Below, piece after piece: positions 35,391-44,429 of a stretch of 64,000 nucleotides of DNA. The first letter of the stretch is position 1. The number at the start of each line of letters is the position of its first letter. Below the pieces are notes generated by a model that saw only the letters and a program-made list of their open reading frames with translations, had not been told where the DNA came from and made no database searches. The DNA is from Dysgonomonas sp. Marseille-P4361 (GTDB lineage Bacteria; Bacteroidota; Bacteroidia; Bacteroidales; Dysgonomonadaceae), in the NCBI RefSeq assembly GCF_900343125.1, contig NZ_OPYL01000006.1, forward strand, positions 105,540 to 169,539, given 5' to 3'. The translations under genes and the position numbers were made by a program.

Positions 35391-36923
35391 ATGAAATCAA
35401 AAAAAATAAAGAACCAGGCTCTGATTATATTCGGAGCTTCTGGTGATCTTACATACAGGAAGCTTATTCCTGCTGTGTTTAATCTGTATAAACAAAATTC
35501 TTTACCTGATAACTTCGCAGTTTTGGGTGTTGCACGCAGTTCTTTTACGGATGAAACTTTTCGTGTAAAGATGATAGATGGCATAAAGCAATTTGCTACT
35601 GCAAAGAATATATCAGATGAGGATCTAGAACTATTTTCTAAGAAACTACACTATCTGTCATTGAATACAGATCAGGAAGGAGAGTATAGCAAATTAGCAG
35701 AAAGGTTAAAGCAAATGGATGCAGAAGAGGGAACAGAAAGGAATTATATTTTCTACCTGTCTACACCCCCGGCTATGTATCCGGTGATCCCTAAATATTT
35801 AGCAGCTCAAGGTCTTAATTTTCAAAATGATAATTTTAAACGAATTATTATCGAGAAACCATTTGGCGTAGACTTGCAATCAGCTATAGATTTAAATGCC
35901 TCGTTACTGAAAGATTATGATGAGGAGCAAATTTATCGCATCGATCACTATTTAGGAAAAGAAACTGTTCAGAACTTATTGGTAACTCGTTTTGCGAATG
36001 GGATATACGAGCCTTTGTGGAATCGGAACTATGTTCATCATGTAGAGATTACAGCAGCTGAAAGCATAGGTGTTGAAAATAGAGGAGGGTATTATGACCA
36101 TTCCGGAGCTTTACGCGATATGCTTCAAAATCATTTGTTGCAGTTGCTAGCGTTAGTTGCTATGGAGCCGCCAATGGCTATTGATTCAGAATCTATTCGT
36201 AATGAGAAGCTGAAAGTATTCCAAGCGTTGCGACCTATGTCTAATGAAGACCTATTTAAAAATGTTCTTCGTGGGCAATATACTGCTTCTAATGTTAAAG
36301 GCAAATACATAAAGGGGTATCGTGAAGAGAAAGATGTTGATCCGGATTCAAGAACGGAGACCTATGTTGCTATGAAGTTATTTGTTGATAACTGGCGTTG
36401 GGCTGATGTTCCATTCTATATACGTACAGGTAAAAGGCTTCCTACACGCGTTTCTGAAGTTGTTATTCACTTCAGACCAGCTCCACAAAAGCTTTTTCCT
36501 GAAACTGTGGATATGAACGATGAAAACCAATTGGTGATTCGTATACAGCCTGATGAAGGTATATTATTGAAGACAAAGATGAAGGTGCCGGGTGGAGGTT
36601 ATGTTGTGAAAAATGTAAATATGGATTTTCATTATTCGCAACTGCAAGATACTTACCTTCCAGAGGCTTATGAGCGTTTGTTGTTAGACTGTATGGTCGG
36701 TGACTCTACCTTATATATTCGTGGTGATGCTTTAGAGGCTACTTGGAAGTTTGTACAGCCTTTGTTAGACTTTTGGGATAATAATCCTGATGCACCTCTA
36801 CATGGATATCCGGCAGGTTCGTGGGGGCCAGAATCAGCAGATGCTTTGATAGAAGAAAAAAATCTAACATGGCGTTATCCTTGCAAGAATTTATCGGATG
36901 ACGGAATATACTGTGAATTATGA
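35391..36923 (+). CDS. zwf: Glucose-6-phosphate 1-dehydrogenase
   Basis: The 510-residue protein has the NADP loop IFGASGDLTYRKL near the start, IIIEKPFGVDLQSA, and the catalytic RIDHYLGKETVQN with the active-site His. The C-terminal domain ends GSWGPESADALIEE. It makes 6-phosphogluconolactone, the substrate of the next gene. The length is standard. It follows gnd by 88 bases and overlaps pgl by 4 bases. Confidence 0.97.
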   Translation: MKSKKIKNQALIIFGASGDLTYRKLIPAVFNLYKQNSLPDNFAVLGVARSSFTDETFRVKMIDGIKQFATAKNISDEDLELFSKKLHYLSLNTDQEGEYSKLAERLKQMDAEEGTERNYIFYLSTPPAMYPVIPKYLAAQGLNFQNDNFKRIIIEKPFGVDLQSAIDLNASLLKDYDEEQIYRIDHYLGKETVQNLLVTRFANGIYEPLWNRNYVHHVEITAAESIGVENRGGYYDHSGALRDMLQNHLLQLLALVAMEPPMAIDSESIRNEKLKVFQALRPMSNEDLFKNVLRGQYTASNVKGKYIKGYREEKDVDPDSRTETYVAMKLFVDNWRWADVPFYIRTGKRLPTRVSEVVIHFRPAPQKLFPETVDMNDENQLVIRIQPDEGILLKTKMKVPGGGYVVKNVNMDFHYSQLQDTYLPEAYERLLLDCMVGDSTLYIRGDALEATWKFVQPLLDFWDNNPDAPLHGYPAGSWGPESADALIEEKNLTWRYPCKNLSDDGIYCEL

Positions 36924-37645
36924 TAAAAGAAGAAATTAATGTTTACGACAGTACGCACGAATTAAGCGAAGGGTTTACTGCATTCTTAAAGAAAGTACTT
37001 GATGTTTACCCACAGGTGAATATTTCTCTTTCGGGTGGCACAACACCTAAGGTTGTTTTTGACTATTGGGCTGAAAACTGTAGAGAATCAATCGATTGGG
37101 ATAGGGTGTTTTTCTTTTGGGGTGATGAAAGATGTGTTCCTCCTGAAGATGAAATGAGTAACTTCGGTATGACCAAAAAGCATCTGTTTGATAAAGTGCC
37201 GGAAATAACGAAGCGTAACATCTATCGTATTCATGGAGAAAATGAGTCTGAGGAAGAAGCTCTATGGTATAGTAAGGTTTTAAGTGTTAAGCTTATGCAA
37301 CGTCAAGAAATTCCTAGTTTCGAGATTGTAATGCTTGGACTTGGAGATGATGGGCATACTGTTTCTGTTTTCCCTCACCAAATAGAACTTTGGGATAGTA
37401 AGGAATCTTGTATTGTCGCAGAACATCCCGACTCACATATGGAGCGAGTAAGTATTAGTGGACGTGTAGTTAATAATTCGCAGCATGTGGTCTTCTTAGT
37501 TACAGGAAAAGGAAAAGCTGAGAAAGTTCGTGATATAATAAAGAACAGAAAAGAATTCTTAGACAAGTATCCAGCTGCAAAAGTAAATCCTAAGAAAGGA
37601 TATTTATATTGGTTTTTAGATAAAGAAGCAGCGAGTATGCTATAA
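36920..37645 (+). CDS. pgl: 6-phosphogluconolactonase
   Basis: The 241-residue protein belongs to the glucosamine-6-phosphate isomerase/6-phosphogluconolactonase family, with VNISLSGGTTPKVVFD, FFWGDERCVPPEDEMSNFGM and the GLGDDGHTVSVFPH signature. It hydrolyses 6-phosphogluconolactone, closing the zwf-pgl-gnd oxidative branch. Its start overlaps the zwf stop in an ATGA. A strong terminator follows. Confidence 0.96.
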   Translation: MIKEEINVYDSTHELSEGFTAFLKKVLDVYPQVNISLSGGTTPKVVFDYWAENCRESIDWDRVFFFWGDERCVPPEDEMSNFGMTKKHLFDKVPEITKRNIYRIHGENESEEEALWYSKVLSVKLMQRQEIPSFEIVMLGLGDDGHTVSVFPHQIELWDSKESCIVAEHPDSHMERVSISGRVVNNSQHVVFLVTGKGKAEKVRDIIKNRKEFLDKYPAAKVNPKKGYLYWFLDKEAASML

Positions 37646-37672
37646 AGGATCTAATTATAATTTAGCTGTAAT

Positions 37673-37712
37673 AAATCTCTATAGTGTTAAAAACTATAGA
37701 GATTTATTTTTT
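37673..37712 (+). terminator. Intrinsic terminator of the gnd-zwf-pgl operon
   Basis: A perfect 13-base stem (AAATCTCTATAGT with its complement) around a 7-base loop is followed by TATTTTTT. Confidence 0.9.
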
Positions 37713-37726
37713 GAATGGAATTATTG

Positions 37727-37801
37727 GTTAAAAAATGTAAATTTATTAAAGAAAACCACCTAAATATGTTTTATAACATAAAAATTCGCTTATCTTTGTA
37801 C
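37727..37801 (+). promoter_or_regulatory. Promoter region of small RNA copy 1 with palindromic operator
   Basis: This upstream part matches the copy 2 region at all but 11 positions. It contains the palindrome ATGTT-N4-AACAT (37766-37779), 11 bases, and the -7 box TATCTTTG (37791-37798). A 21-base block covering the palindrome (37766-37786) is unchanged between the copies while flanking bases differ. The palindrome covers the place where a -33 element is expected. Confidence 0.7.
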
Positions 37802-37874
37802 TGTGTTTTTCATGGTATTAGATTTAAGGTTAACAATGAAGATTGGTTGTCGGGATGACAACCTTTTCTTTTTT
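37802..37874 (+). ncRNA. Candidate small RNA, copy 1 (about 72 nt), terminator included
   Basis: The bases 37802-37877 are identical to copy 2 on the other strand. The RNA should start near 37802 after the -7 box. Its 5' part can form a 7-base stem (TTTTCAT 37807-37813 with ATGAAGA 37836-37842) closing a 22-base unpaired loop. The 3' part is a perfect intrinsic terminator: GGTTGTC (37845-37851), loop GGGAT, GACAACC (37857-37863), then T4CT6. An in-frame ATG at 37812 opens a 28-codon frame, so a short peptide cannot be excluded. The family is not identified with certainty. Confidence 0.7.
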
Positions 37875-37877
37875 ATA

Positions 37878-38149
37878 TTAAAGATAAATTTCCTTTAAGT
37901 TTGTATTAAGCGGTCGAAATGTTAAAAAACTGTTTTTATTCTCCTTTTAGACGCTATATCTTTTAATCTACAATAACTCACTTGGTATAAATATCTATAT
38001 ATTAATATAGCGAACTCGTTTCTATAACTATTCAAAAAAAAGAATAGACAATACTCTTATTGTTTCATTTTATGTATTAACTTTAACACTTCAAATAGCA
38101 ATGCTTATTATTGCTATAAAAAATAATGCCAAATCTTAAATAATATATC
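37878..38149 (+). other. Intergenic region before the Gfo/Idh gene
   Basis: This 272-base AT-rich stretch has no strict TAnnTTTG box. It holds a hairpin ATAGCAAT/ATTGCTAT (38095-38102 with 38110-38117, 7-base loop) 32 bases before the start codon and an inverted GCTATAT/ATATAGC pair 40-60 bases apart further upstream. No gene is seen. Confidence 0.5.
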
Positions 38150-39403
38150 ATGAATAGAAGAAAATTTTTGAGAAGTTCTGTGCTAGGAGCAGCTGCTCTC
38201 ACAATTGTCCCTCGCCATGTCTTAGGAAACGGTTATTTGGCACCAAGTGACCAATTGACTAAGGGTATAATAGGTACAGGTGGTATGGGAAGAGGACATC
38301 TAAATTATGCAGGAACAAGATTAGTTGCAGTTTGTGATGTCGACAAGAAACACTTGGAATTAGGGAAACGCTTAGTTACTGATAAGATAGCTGCTTATCA
38401 TGATTTCCGCGATCTGATTTTAGATAAAAATGTAGACATTGTGCATATAGCAACTCCTCCACATTGGCATGGAATAATGTCAGTAGAGGCAGCTAAAGCA
38501 GGTAAAGATATCTGGTGCGAAAAACCTATGACACGTACTATAGGTGAAGGAAAGCGTGTGATGGAAGCTGTGAAACAATATGGACGTATGTTTAGATTGA
38601 ATACATGGTTCCGTTTTACAGATAACTTTTATGGATTGGGGACTCCGGTTAAACCTTTGAAAAAATTAGTGGATAGCGGTATGTTGGGTTGGCCATTGAA
38701 GGTAACGATAAGTAGACATACAGGTTTCGATTGGAAATTCTTCTGGGTAGGAAAAGAGAATCTAACTACAGAGTCCATCCCTGAAGAATTAGATTATAAT
38801 ATGTGGTTAGGACCAGCTCCTTATAAGCCATACAATTCTCACAGAGTTCATCAAAATTTCCGTGGATATTGGGATTACGATGGAGGAGGACTTGGAGATA
38901 TGGGACAACACTATATAGATCCGGTTCAATACATGTTAGGCAAAGATAATACAAGCCCAGTGAAAGTTGAAGTTGATGCACCTCAGCAACATCCAGATGC
39001 TGTAGGCACATGGAGATCTATTACATATACTTATGATGATGGTTGTCAGATCGTATTATGGGGAGAAGATTATGGCGATCCAAATACACCTTACATTGCT
39101 GGACCTAAAGGTAATGTTTATAAAAACTTTGTATGTGATATTCCTGATTGGGAAAAGAAATTAGCAGATTATCCAGAACCAGCACCACAAGTAACAGACT
39201 TTTTGGAAAGTGTACGTACTCGTAGAAAATTTGCATTAAATGAAGAAAATGGCTTCCGCTCATCGACTATTGTAAATATGGGACTTGTTGCTTTACGCTT
39301 AAACAGAACTCTCGAGTTCGATCCTGTGAAATTGGAATTTGTTAATGATGAAGCAGCTAATCGTTTGTTGGATCAACCGATGCGTTCACCTTGGAATATC
39401 TAA
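38150..39403 (+). CDS. Exported Gfo/Idh/MocA-family oxidoreductase (likely glycoside 3-dehydrogenase type)
   Basis: The 417-residue protein starts with a Tat signal (NRRKFLRSS then a hydrophobic AAALTIVP stretch), has a Rossmann loop GIIGTGGMGRGH, the Gfo/Idh motif WCEKPMTRTIGEG, and GGGLGDMGQHYIDP. Tat export fits a protein that folds with NAD bound. Family members oxidise sugars, often at C3. The next gene codes two DUF1080 (3-keto-glycoside hydrolase) domains 20 bases downstream, so I infer a 3-keto-sugar route for glycoside cleavage in the periplasm. The electron acceptor is unknown. Confidence 0.88.
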   Translation: MNRRKFLRSSVLGAAALTIVPRHVLGNGYLAPSDQLTKGIIGTGGMGRGHLNYAGTRLVAVCDVDKKHLELGKRLVTDKIAAYHDFRDLILDKNVDIVHIATPPHWHGIMSVEAAKAGKDIWCEKPMTRTIGEGKRVMEAVKQYGRMFRLNTWFRFTDNFYGLGTPVKPLKKLVDSGMLGWPLKVTISRHTGFDWKFFWVGKENLTTESIPEELDYNMWLGPAPYKPYNSHRVHQNFRGYWDYDGGGLGDMGQHYIDPVQYMLGKDNTSPVKVEVDAPQQHPDAVGTWRSITYTYDDGCQIVLWGEDYGDPNTPYIAGPKGNVYKNFVCDIPDWEKKLADYPEPAPQVTDFLESVRTRRKFALNEENGFRSSTIVNMGLVALRLNRTLEFDPVKLEFVNDEAANRLLDQPMRSPWNI

Positions 39404-39423
39404 TCATCTAAAAAGAAAATCTC

Positions 39424-42400
39424 ATGAAAAAAATATATTTGGTCATTTTAGCCTCTTTGTTTTGCTTGGCTATCAATGCTCAATCTCCGGCAAATAGGAC
39501 AGCTAAAACTATTGTAGCCGATGTTTTGGCTCAAATGCCGTCAAAGAAGCAAACGCAGTATAATGCAATGATGAAAGATCTGATCTCTACCGGAGAAGAA
39601 GGAGTCTTGCAGCTTGTAAATATGTTTGAATCTCAGAAGCAAGGGAATACGGCATCTATACGATATGCTCTTAGTGGATTGTCGTATACTGTGGCTGCTG
39701 ATGGGATGGAACGTGACCGTCTTACAACATCAGAAGCTTATATAAAATCGTTATCTCAAGTGTCGGATAGAGAGGTTAAAGCCTTTATTATTCGCCAGCT
39801 CGAAATAGTGGCTAAGAATGAAGCTGTTGATGCATTATCTTCTTATCTGAATGATGAATCGTTGAGTGGTCCTGCGGCTCGTGCATTATCAGCTATTGCT
39901 ACAGATAATGCAGCTAAAGCTCTTTTGAGTTCTCTTTCTTCAGTATCTAACGATAAATCGAAGATGGATATAATAGAAGCGATCGGTGATATGCAAGTTC
40001 CTGAAGCAGAAAATCTACTGAAGCCTCTATTGACTTCTGGTAGTGAAGATATGCGCAAAGTTGTATTTTATGCATTAAGTCGTTGTGGAAGCAAAAATTC
40101 AATAAAAGAGCTTTCTAATGCAGCAAAGGCTGTAGATTATACAATGGAAAAAACAGGTATAACAGAGGCGTATATAGCTCTTTTGAAGCGTGTATTATTG
40201 CAGGGAAATACTAAAAAAGTAGAAAAAGCAGCTTCTGACCTGATGAAGAAAGCAGATAAGTCAGGAAGGGTTAATGTTAAAGAAGCGGCTTTAGAAATTT
40301 TAATGGCTGCTAAACCTGCCGATGTGTTAAAGCTAACAGAGAATGCATTAAAAGATAAAGATAAGGACTATCGTTATGCTGCTTTAAACTATGCTTCTGA
40401 TTATGCAAATGAATCTTTCTATGCAGGATTAATGAAGGTATATCAAAAAGCAAAACCGGAAGTAAAAATAGATATACTAAATTGGTTAGGTCAGGAAAGT
40501 GCAGATATTGTAAAACTGTCTTTAATAAAAAATCTGAATGTTGGTGATTTTATTCCTGAACTTTCAAGTAATAATGCCGAATTGAAAACTTCAGCAGCTA
40601 GCTTGTTAGCAAGAATAGGTGGAGATCAAGCTATTTCTGCTTTGGCAGGTTTATTGACTAGAGCAGATGAAGAATCTATTCTTTTAGGTGAAAATTTACT
40701 ATATACAACAGCGGGAAATATAGCACCATCGGTAGTTGCTTCAATCTCTTCTGCATCAGATGCAGGTAAAATTGCGAGTTTAAAACTTTTAGCAAACCGT
40801 AAATCTTCTGATAATGTTTCGCTTGTAATAGATCAAACTAAATCAGGATCAAATGAGGTTAAGAAAGCAGCATATACAGCATTGAAAGATGTAGTGTCTG
40901 AAAACGAACTACCTACTTTGTATAACCTGCTTGAAAATACCCAAGCTGAAAATGTTCCGGCTATTCAGCAAGCCATTAAATCAGCAATGAAAAACGTTGA
41001 TAGAGATACACAATTTGCGATGATCACCCAACAAATGGGTAAAGCTCCGGCAAACAAGCAATCTCTTTATTACTCAATATTAGTATCAACTAAAACACCA
41101 AAAGCATTAGACGCTATAACTGGTCTATTTGGTCAGACTACAGGTAAGATGAAAGATGATGCCTTCCTGGCTCTGCTTGAGTGGGATGGCAATGAAGTTG
41201 CAGATATTTTATATAAGCTTTGTAAAGACTCATCGTCTTCTGCTTATTTTGATCGTGCTTTAGATCGTTATATACAATTAGCGTCAAATACTAAGTTGAC
41301 TGGAGAAAATCGCAGATTGCTATTAACCAATGCTATCGAAATTGCTAAAACAGACAAACAAAAGAATGAGATATTGAAACATTTGGGTCAAACAAATTCA
41401 TTCTTGGGAATGGTTCTTGCCGGAGAATATCTGTCTCAACCTGCGATTCAACAGGCTGCAGCAGGAGCTGTTATGAATATAGCTCTAAATAATAAGCAAT
41501 TTACAGGTAGTGATGTAAGAACTTTGTTGAATAAGGTGATAGAGGTTTTAGATAATCCTGATGCATCTTATCAAAAAGAAGCTATCCGTAAGCATTTAAA
41601 TGAGATGCCTGAAGAAGAAGGATTTGTTTCTCTTTTCAATGGGAAAGATCTTACCGGTTGGAAAGGATTGGTAGAAAATCCAATAACCAGATCTAAAATG
41701 AAAGCTTCAGAATTGGCAAAAAAACAAGTTGCTGCTGATGCTCAAATGGGAAAAGACTGGAAAGTAGAGAACGGATACCTTATTTTTGATGGCAAAGGAT
41801 ATGATAATATCTGTACTGATAAGAAATATAGAGATATTGAGATGTATATAGACTGGAATCTTGATCCTGCAGGACCGGAAGCAGATGCCGGTATTTATTT
41901 GAGAGGAACACCTCAGGTGCAAATATGGGATACATCTAGAGTAGATGTCGGAGCACAAGTTGGGTCAGGAGGTTTATATAATAATACAAAGAATGCATCG
42001 AAGCCTCTGAAAGTAGCAGATAATAAGCTGGGCGAATGGAATACATTCTACATCAAGATGATTGGAGATAGAGTGACTGTTAAACTAAATGGAGAATTGG
42101 TAGTTGATAATGTTATTCTAGAAAACTTCTGGGATCGTTCTCTTCCTATCTTTGCCGAAGAGCAAATTGAGTTACAGGCTCATGGAAGCAAAGTGTATTA
42201 TCGAAATATCTATGTGAAAGAACTGAAGAGTGTAGAACCATTCGAGTTGTCTGCTGAGGAGAAAAAGGAAGGCTATAGAATTCTTTTTGATGGAACTAAC
42301 ATGCATCATTGGACAGGAAATACTGTAGACTATGCTATCGAAGATGGCTGTATTTCTTTAGATCCAAAAGGAGGACATGGAGGGAACCTTTATACTAAAG

Positions 42401-42849
42401 ACGAATTTGGTAACTTTGTTCTTCGTTTTGAATTCCAATTAACACCAGGAGCTAATAACGGTTTAGGTATCAGAACTCCAATGGAGGGTGATGCTGCTTA
42501 TGTTGGTATGGAATTACAAATATTAGATAATGAAGCTCCTGTATATTCAAAATTAGCAGAGCATCAATATCATGGTTCGGTTTATGGAATCATTCCTGCT
42601 AAAAGAGGATATCTGAAACCAGTAGGAGAATGGAATTATCAAGAAGTAGTTGCTAATGGAGATAATATCAAAATAACTCTAAATGGTACTGTTATTCTTG
42701 ATGGTAACATCAGAGAAGCTACTGAAAATGGTACTCGCGATAAACGAGAACATTCAGGATTGTTCAACGAAAAAGGACATATTGGATTCTTGGGGCATGG
42801 ATCTCCAGTTAAATTCAAAAACATTAGAATTAAAGAGTTGAAAAAATAA
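39424..42849 (+). CDS. Giant exported protein: HEAT-repeat array plus two DUF1080 domains
   Basis: The 1141-residue protein has a signal peptide (ends INAQ), then about 700 residues of helical HEAT-like repeats (for example EAVDALSSYLNDESLSGPAARALSAIA and GDQAISALAGLLTRADEE), and two C-terminal DUF1080/3-keto-disaccharide hydrolase domains starting at about residues 732 (FVSLFNGKDLTGWKGL) and 948 (YRILFDGTNMHHW). DUF1080 is a concanavalin-like jelly roll known to cleave 3-keto glycosides. One HEAT array carrying two catalytic-type domains is unusual; the array may bind substrate or partners. It follows the oxidoreductase by 20 bases and ends at a perfect terminator. Confidence 0.88.
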   Translation: MKKIYLVILASLFCLAINAQSPANRTAKTIVADVLAQMPSKKQTQYNAMMKDLISTGEEGVLQLVNMFESQKQGNTASIRYALSGLSYTVAADGMERDRLTTSEAYIKSLSQVSDREVKAFIIRQLEIVAKNEAVDALSSYLNDESLSGPAARALSAIATDNAAKALLSSLSSVSNDKSKMDIIEAIGDMQVPEAENLLKPLLTSGSEDMRKVVFYALSRCGSKNSIKELSNAAKAVDYTMEKTGITEAYIALLKRVLLQGNTKKVEKAASDLMKKADKSGRVNVKEAALEILMAAKPADVLKLTENALKDKDKDYRYAALNYASDYANESFYAGLMKVYQKAKPEVKIDILNWLGQESADIVKLSLIKNLNVGDFIPELSSNNAELKTSAASLLARIGGDQAISALAGLLTRADEESILLGENLLYTTAGNIAPSVVASISSASDAGKIASLKLLANRKSSDNVSLVIDQTKSGSNEVKKAAYTALKDVVSENELPTLYNLLENTQAENVPAIQQAIKSAMKNVDRDTQFAMITQQMGKAPANKQSLYYSILVSTKTPKALDAITGLFGQTTGKMKDDAFLALLEWDGNEVADILYKLCKDSSSSAYFDRALDRYIQLASNTKLTGENRRLLLTNAIEIAKTDKQKNEILKHLGQTNSFLGMVLAGEYLSQPAIQQAAAGAVMNIALNNKQFTGSDVRTLLNKVIEVLDNPDASYQKEAIRKHLNEMPEEEGFVSLFNGKDLTGWKGLVENPITRSKMKASELAKKQVAADAQMGKDWKVENGYLIFDGKGYDNICTDKKYRDIEMYIDWNLDPAGPEADAGIYLRGTPQVQIWDTSRVDVGAQVGSGGLYNNTKNASKPLKVADNKLGEWNTFYIKMIGDRVTVKLNGELVVDNVILENFWDRSLPIFAEEQIELQAHGSKVYYRNIYVKELKSVEPFELSAEEKKEGYRILFDGTNMHHWTGNTVDYAIEDGCISLDPKGGHGGNLYTKDEFGNFVLRFEFQLTPGANNGLGIRTPMEGDAAYVGMELQILDNEAPVYSKLAEHQYHGSVYGIIPAKRGYLKPVGEWNYQEVVANGDNIKITLNGTVILDGNIREATENGTRDKREHSGLFNEKGHIGFLGHGSPVKFKNIRIKELKK

Positions 42850-42860
42850 ATAAATGCTAA

Positions 42861-42894
42861 AAAAAAGGAGAACATTTAAATGTTCTCCTTTTTT
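42861..42894. terminator. Bidirectional terminator between the DUF1080 and GH3 genes
   Basis: A perfect 17-base palindrome (A6 GGAGAACATTT and its complement) lies between two convergent genes, with T runs on both strands. Confidence 0.9.
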
Positions 42895-42920
42895 ATTCCT
42901 ATGAATTGTTTCTAGAAAGC

Positions 42921-44429
42921 TTATTTGTCTTTAAGAAAATCAGAAAGCCTATTTACATAATCTCTATTATTTGCCAAACGAGGCACTTTATTCTGCCCAC
43001 CGAGTTTGCCAATAGATTTCATCCATTCATTAAATATTCCTTTCGGCAGATTTCTTATGATAGGAAGTCCGAGAGATAAATTGTAAGAACGTTTAGCTTC
43101 ATAGTCCGAATTGACTTTCTTTAAGTTGTTATCTAGTACAGAAACGAAGTGTTCTAAATTATCGGGCTCTGTAACGAATTCTATAAACCATTCGTGAGCA
43201 CCAGTATTGTTGTCGCCAAAATATACAGGAGCTGCAGTGTATTCGGCAATTATTGCACCTGTTTCTTTACAAGCTTCGGCAAGAGCTTTTTCGGCATTGT
43301 CTATGATCAGTTCTTCGCCAAATGCATTAATGAAATTCTTAGTCCTTCCCGTTATTCTAAAGAGGTATGGAGCTGTAGATGTAAATTCAATTGTATCACC
43401 AATCACATAACGCCACAAACCTCCATTTGTAGTAATTACAATGGCATAGTTCTGATTTGTTTCTATTTCGTCCAAAGTTAGTGTTCGAGGCTTCTCGCTG
43501 TCCCACTCACTCATCGGGATAAACTCGTAATAGATACCACTATCAAGCATTAATAGCAGGTCTTTGGATTCGTTAGAATACTGTACGCCAAAGAATCCTT
43601 CTGAAGCATTGTATGTTTCCCAATACCACATATCAGACTTTGGGATGATTCTTTTGTATTGCTCTTCGAAGGGAGTGAAGCTTACCCCTCCATGAAAAAA
43701 GACTTCTAAGTTTGGCCAAATATCAGTTAGCTCTTTACCTGTATCATTTTTTATCTTTTTCAACAATACTAATAACCAAGAAGGCACTCCCATAAAGGCT
43801 CGAACATCATGTTTGATAGCATAATCAGTTAAGGCTTGTAGTTTTACCTCCCAATCGGGTAGTAGTGAAATGCTTTCTGGTGTACGGCTGAACTTTGCCC
43901 AGAAATATAAATTTTTGATAAGGATGGCTGAAATGTCTCCCGTAAATACACCATCTCCGATATTATTGATCTGTTTACTTCCTCCTAAGACGAGCGTTTT
44001 CCCGAAAAAGAACTTTGCTCTTTCATTTGTTCTTCCGTAAATGGCAAGCATCTGCTCTCCACATTTATAATGCCCTTGGGTCAAAGACTCTTCTGTTACA
44101 GGAATATACTTACTTTTATCTTCAGTGGTACCGGAAGACATGGCAAACCATTTTACAGGTTTGTTCCAAAGTACATTCTGTTGTTTATCTATAATGATTT
44201 TGTCTAGATAAGAGCGTAGGTCTTCGTAGTGAAAAACAGGAACATTTTTTCTAAAATCGTCAAAATTCTTAATGACAGAAAAATTGTATTCCTGGCCTAT
44301 GAGTGTATTGGAGCCATTTTTGATTAAATAGTCAAAGATTTTTTTTTGTGAGTCAACTGGGTGTTGAATAAATTTGTCTACCTCTTTGTATTTAAAGTCT
44401 AGATATCTATGAGCAATCTTAGTTATCAT
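42921..44429 (-). CDS. GH3 auxin-responsive-promoter family protein (acyl-adenylate/amido synthetase-like)
   Basis: The 502-residue protein matches the bacterial GH3 family: FKYKEVDKFIQHPVDSQKKIF near the start, the phosphate loop WFAMSSGTTEDKSKYIPVT, WYWETYNASEGFFGVQ and YVIGDTIEFTS for ATP and acyl binding. Plant GH3 enzymes join amino acids to acyl acids through acyl-AMP; the bacterial role is unknown. It overlaps the Crp/Fnr regulator gene by 4 bases, so it is translated after the regulator from the same mRNA. Confidence is high for family and low for function. Confidence 0.9.
   Translation of the reverse strand: MITKIAHRYLDFKYKEVDKFIQHPVDSQKKIFDYLIKNGSNTLIGQEYNFSVIKNFDDFRKNVPVFHYEDLRSYLDKIIIDKQQNVLWNKPVKWFAMSSGTTEDKSKYIPVTEESLTQGHYKCGEQMLAIYGRTNERAKFFFGKTLVLGGSKQINNIGDGVFTGDISAILIKNLYFWAKFSRTPESISLLPDWEVKLQALTDYAIKHDVRAFMGVPSWLLVLLKKIKNDTGKELTDIWPNLEVFFHGGVSFTPFEEQYKRIIPKSDMWYWETYNASEGFFGVQYSNESKDLLLMLDSGIYYEFIPMSEWDSEKPRTLTLDEIETNQNYAIVITTNGGLWRYVIGDTIEFTSTAPYLFRITGRTKNFINAFGEELIIDNAEKALAEACKETGAIIAEYTAAPVYFGDNNTGAHEWFIEFVTEPDNLEHFVSVLDNNLKKVNSDYEAKRSYNLSLGLPIIRNLPKGIFNEWMKSIGKLGGQNKVPRLANNRDYVNRLSDFLKDK

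Noticed and set aside
37953..38014. Distant inverted repeat GCTATAT/ATATAGC before the Gfo/Idh gene
   Set aside because: The arms are seven AT-rich bases about 50 bases apart, which is expected by chance in this region.
42868..42887. GAACATTTAAATGTTC as a Crp/Fnr site
   Set aside because: The half sites are in the opposite order to ATGTT-N4-AACAT and belong to a perfect bidirectional terminator.
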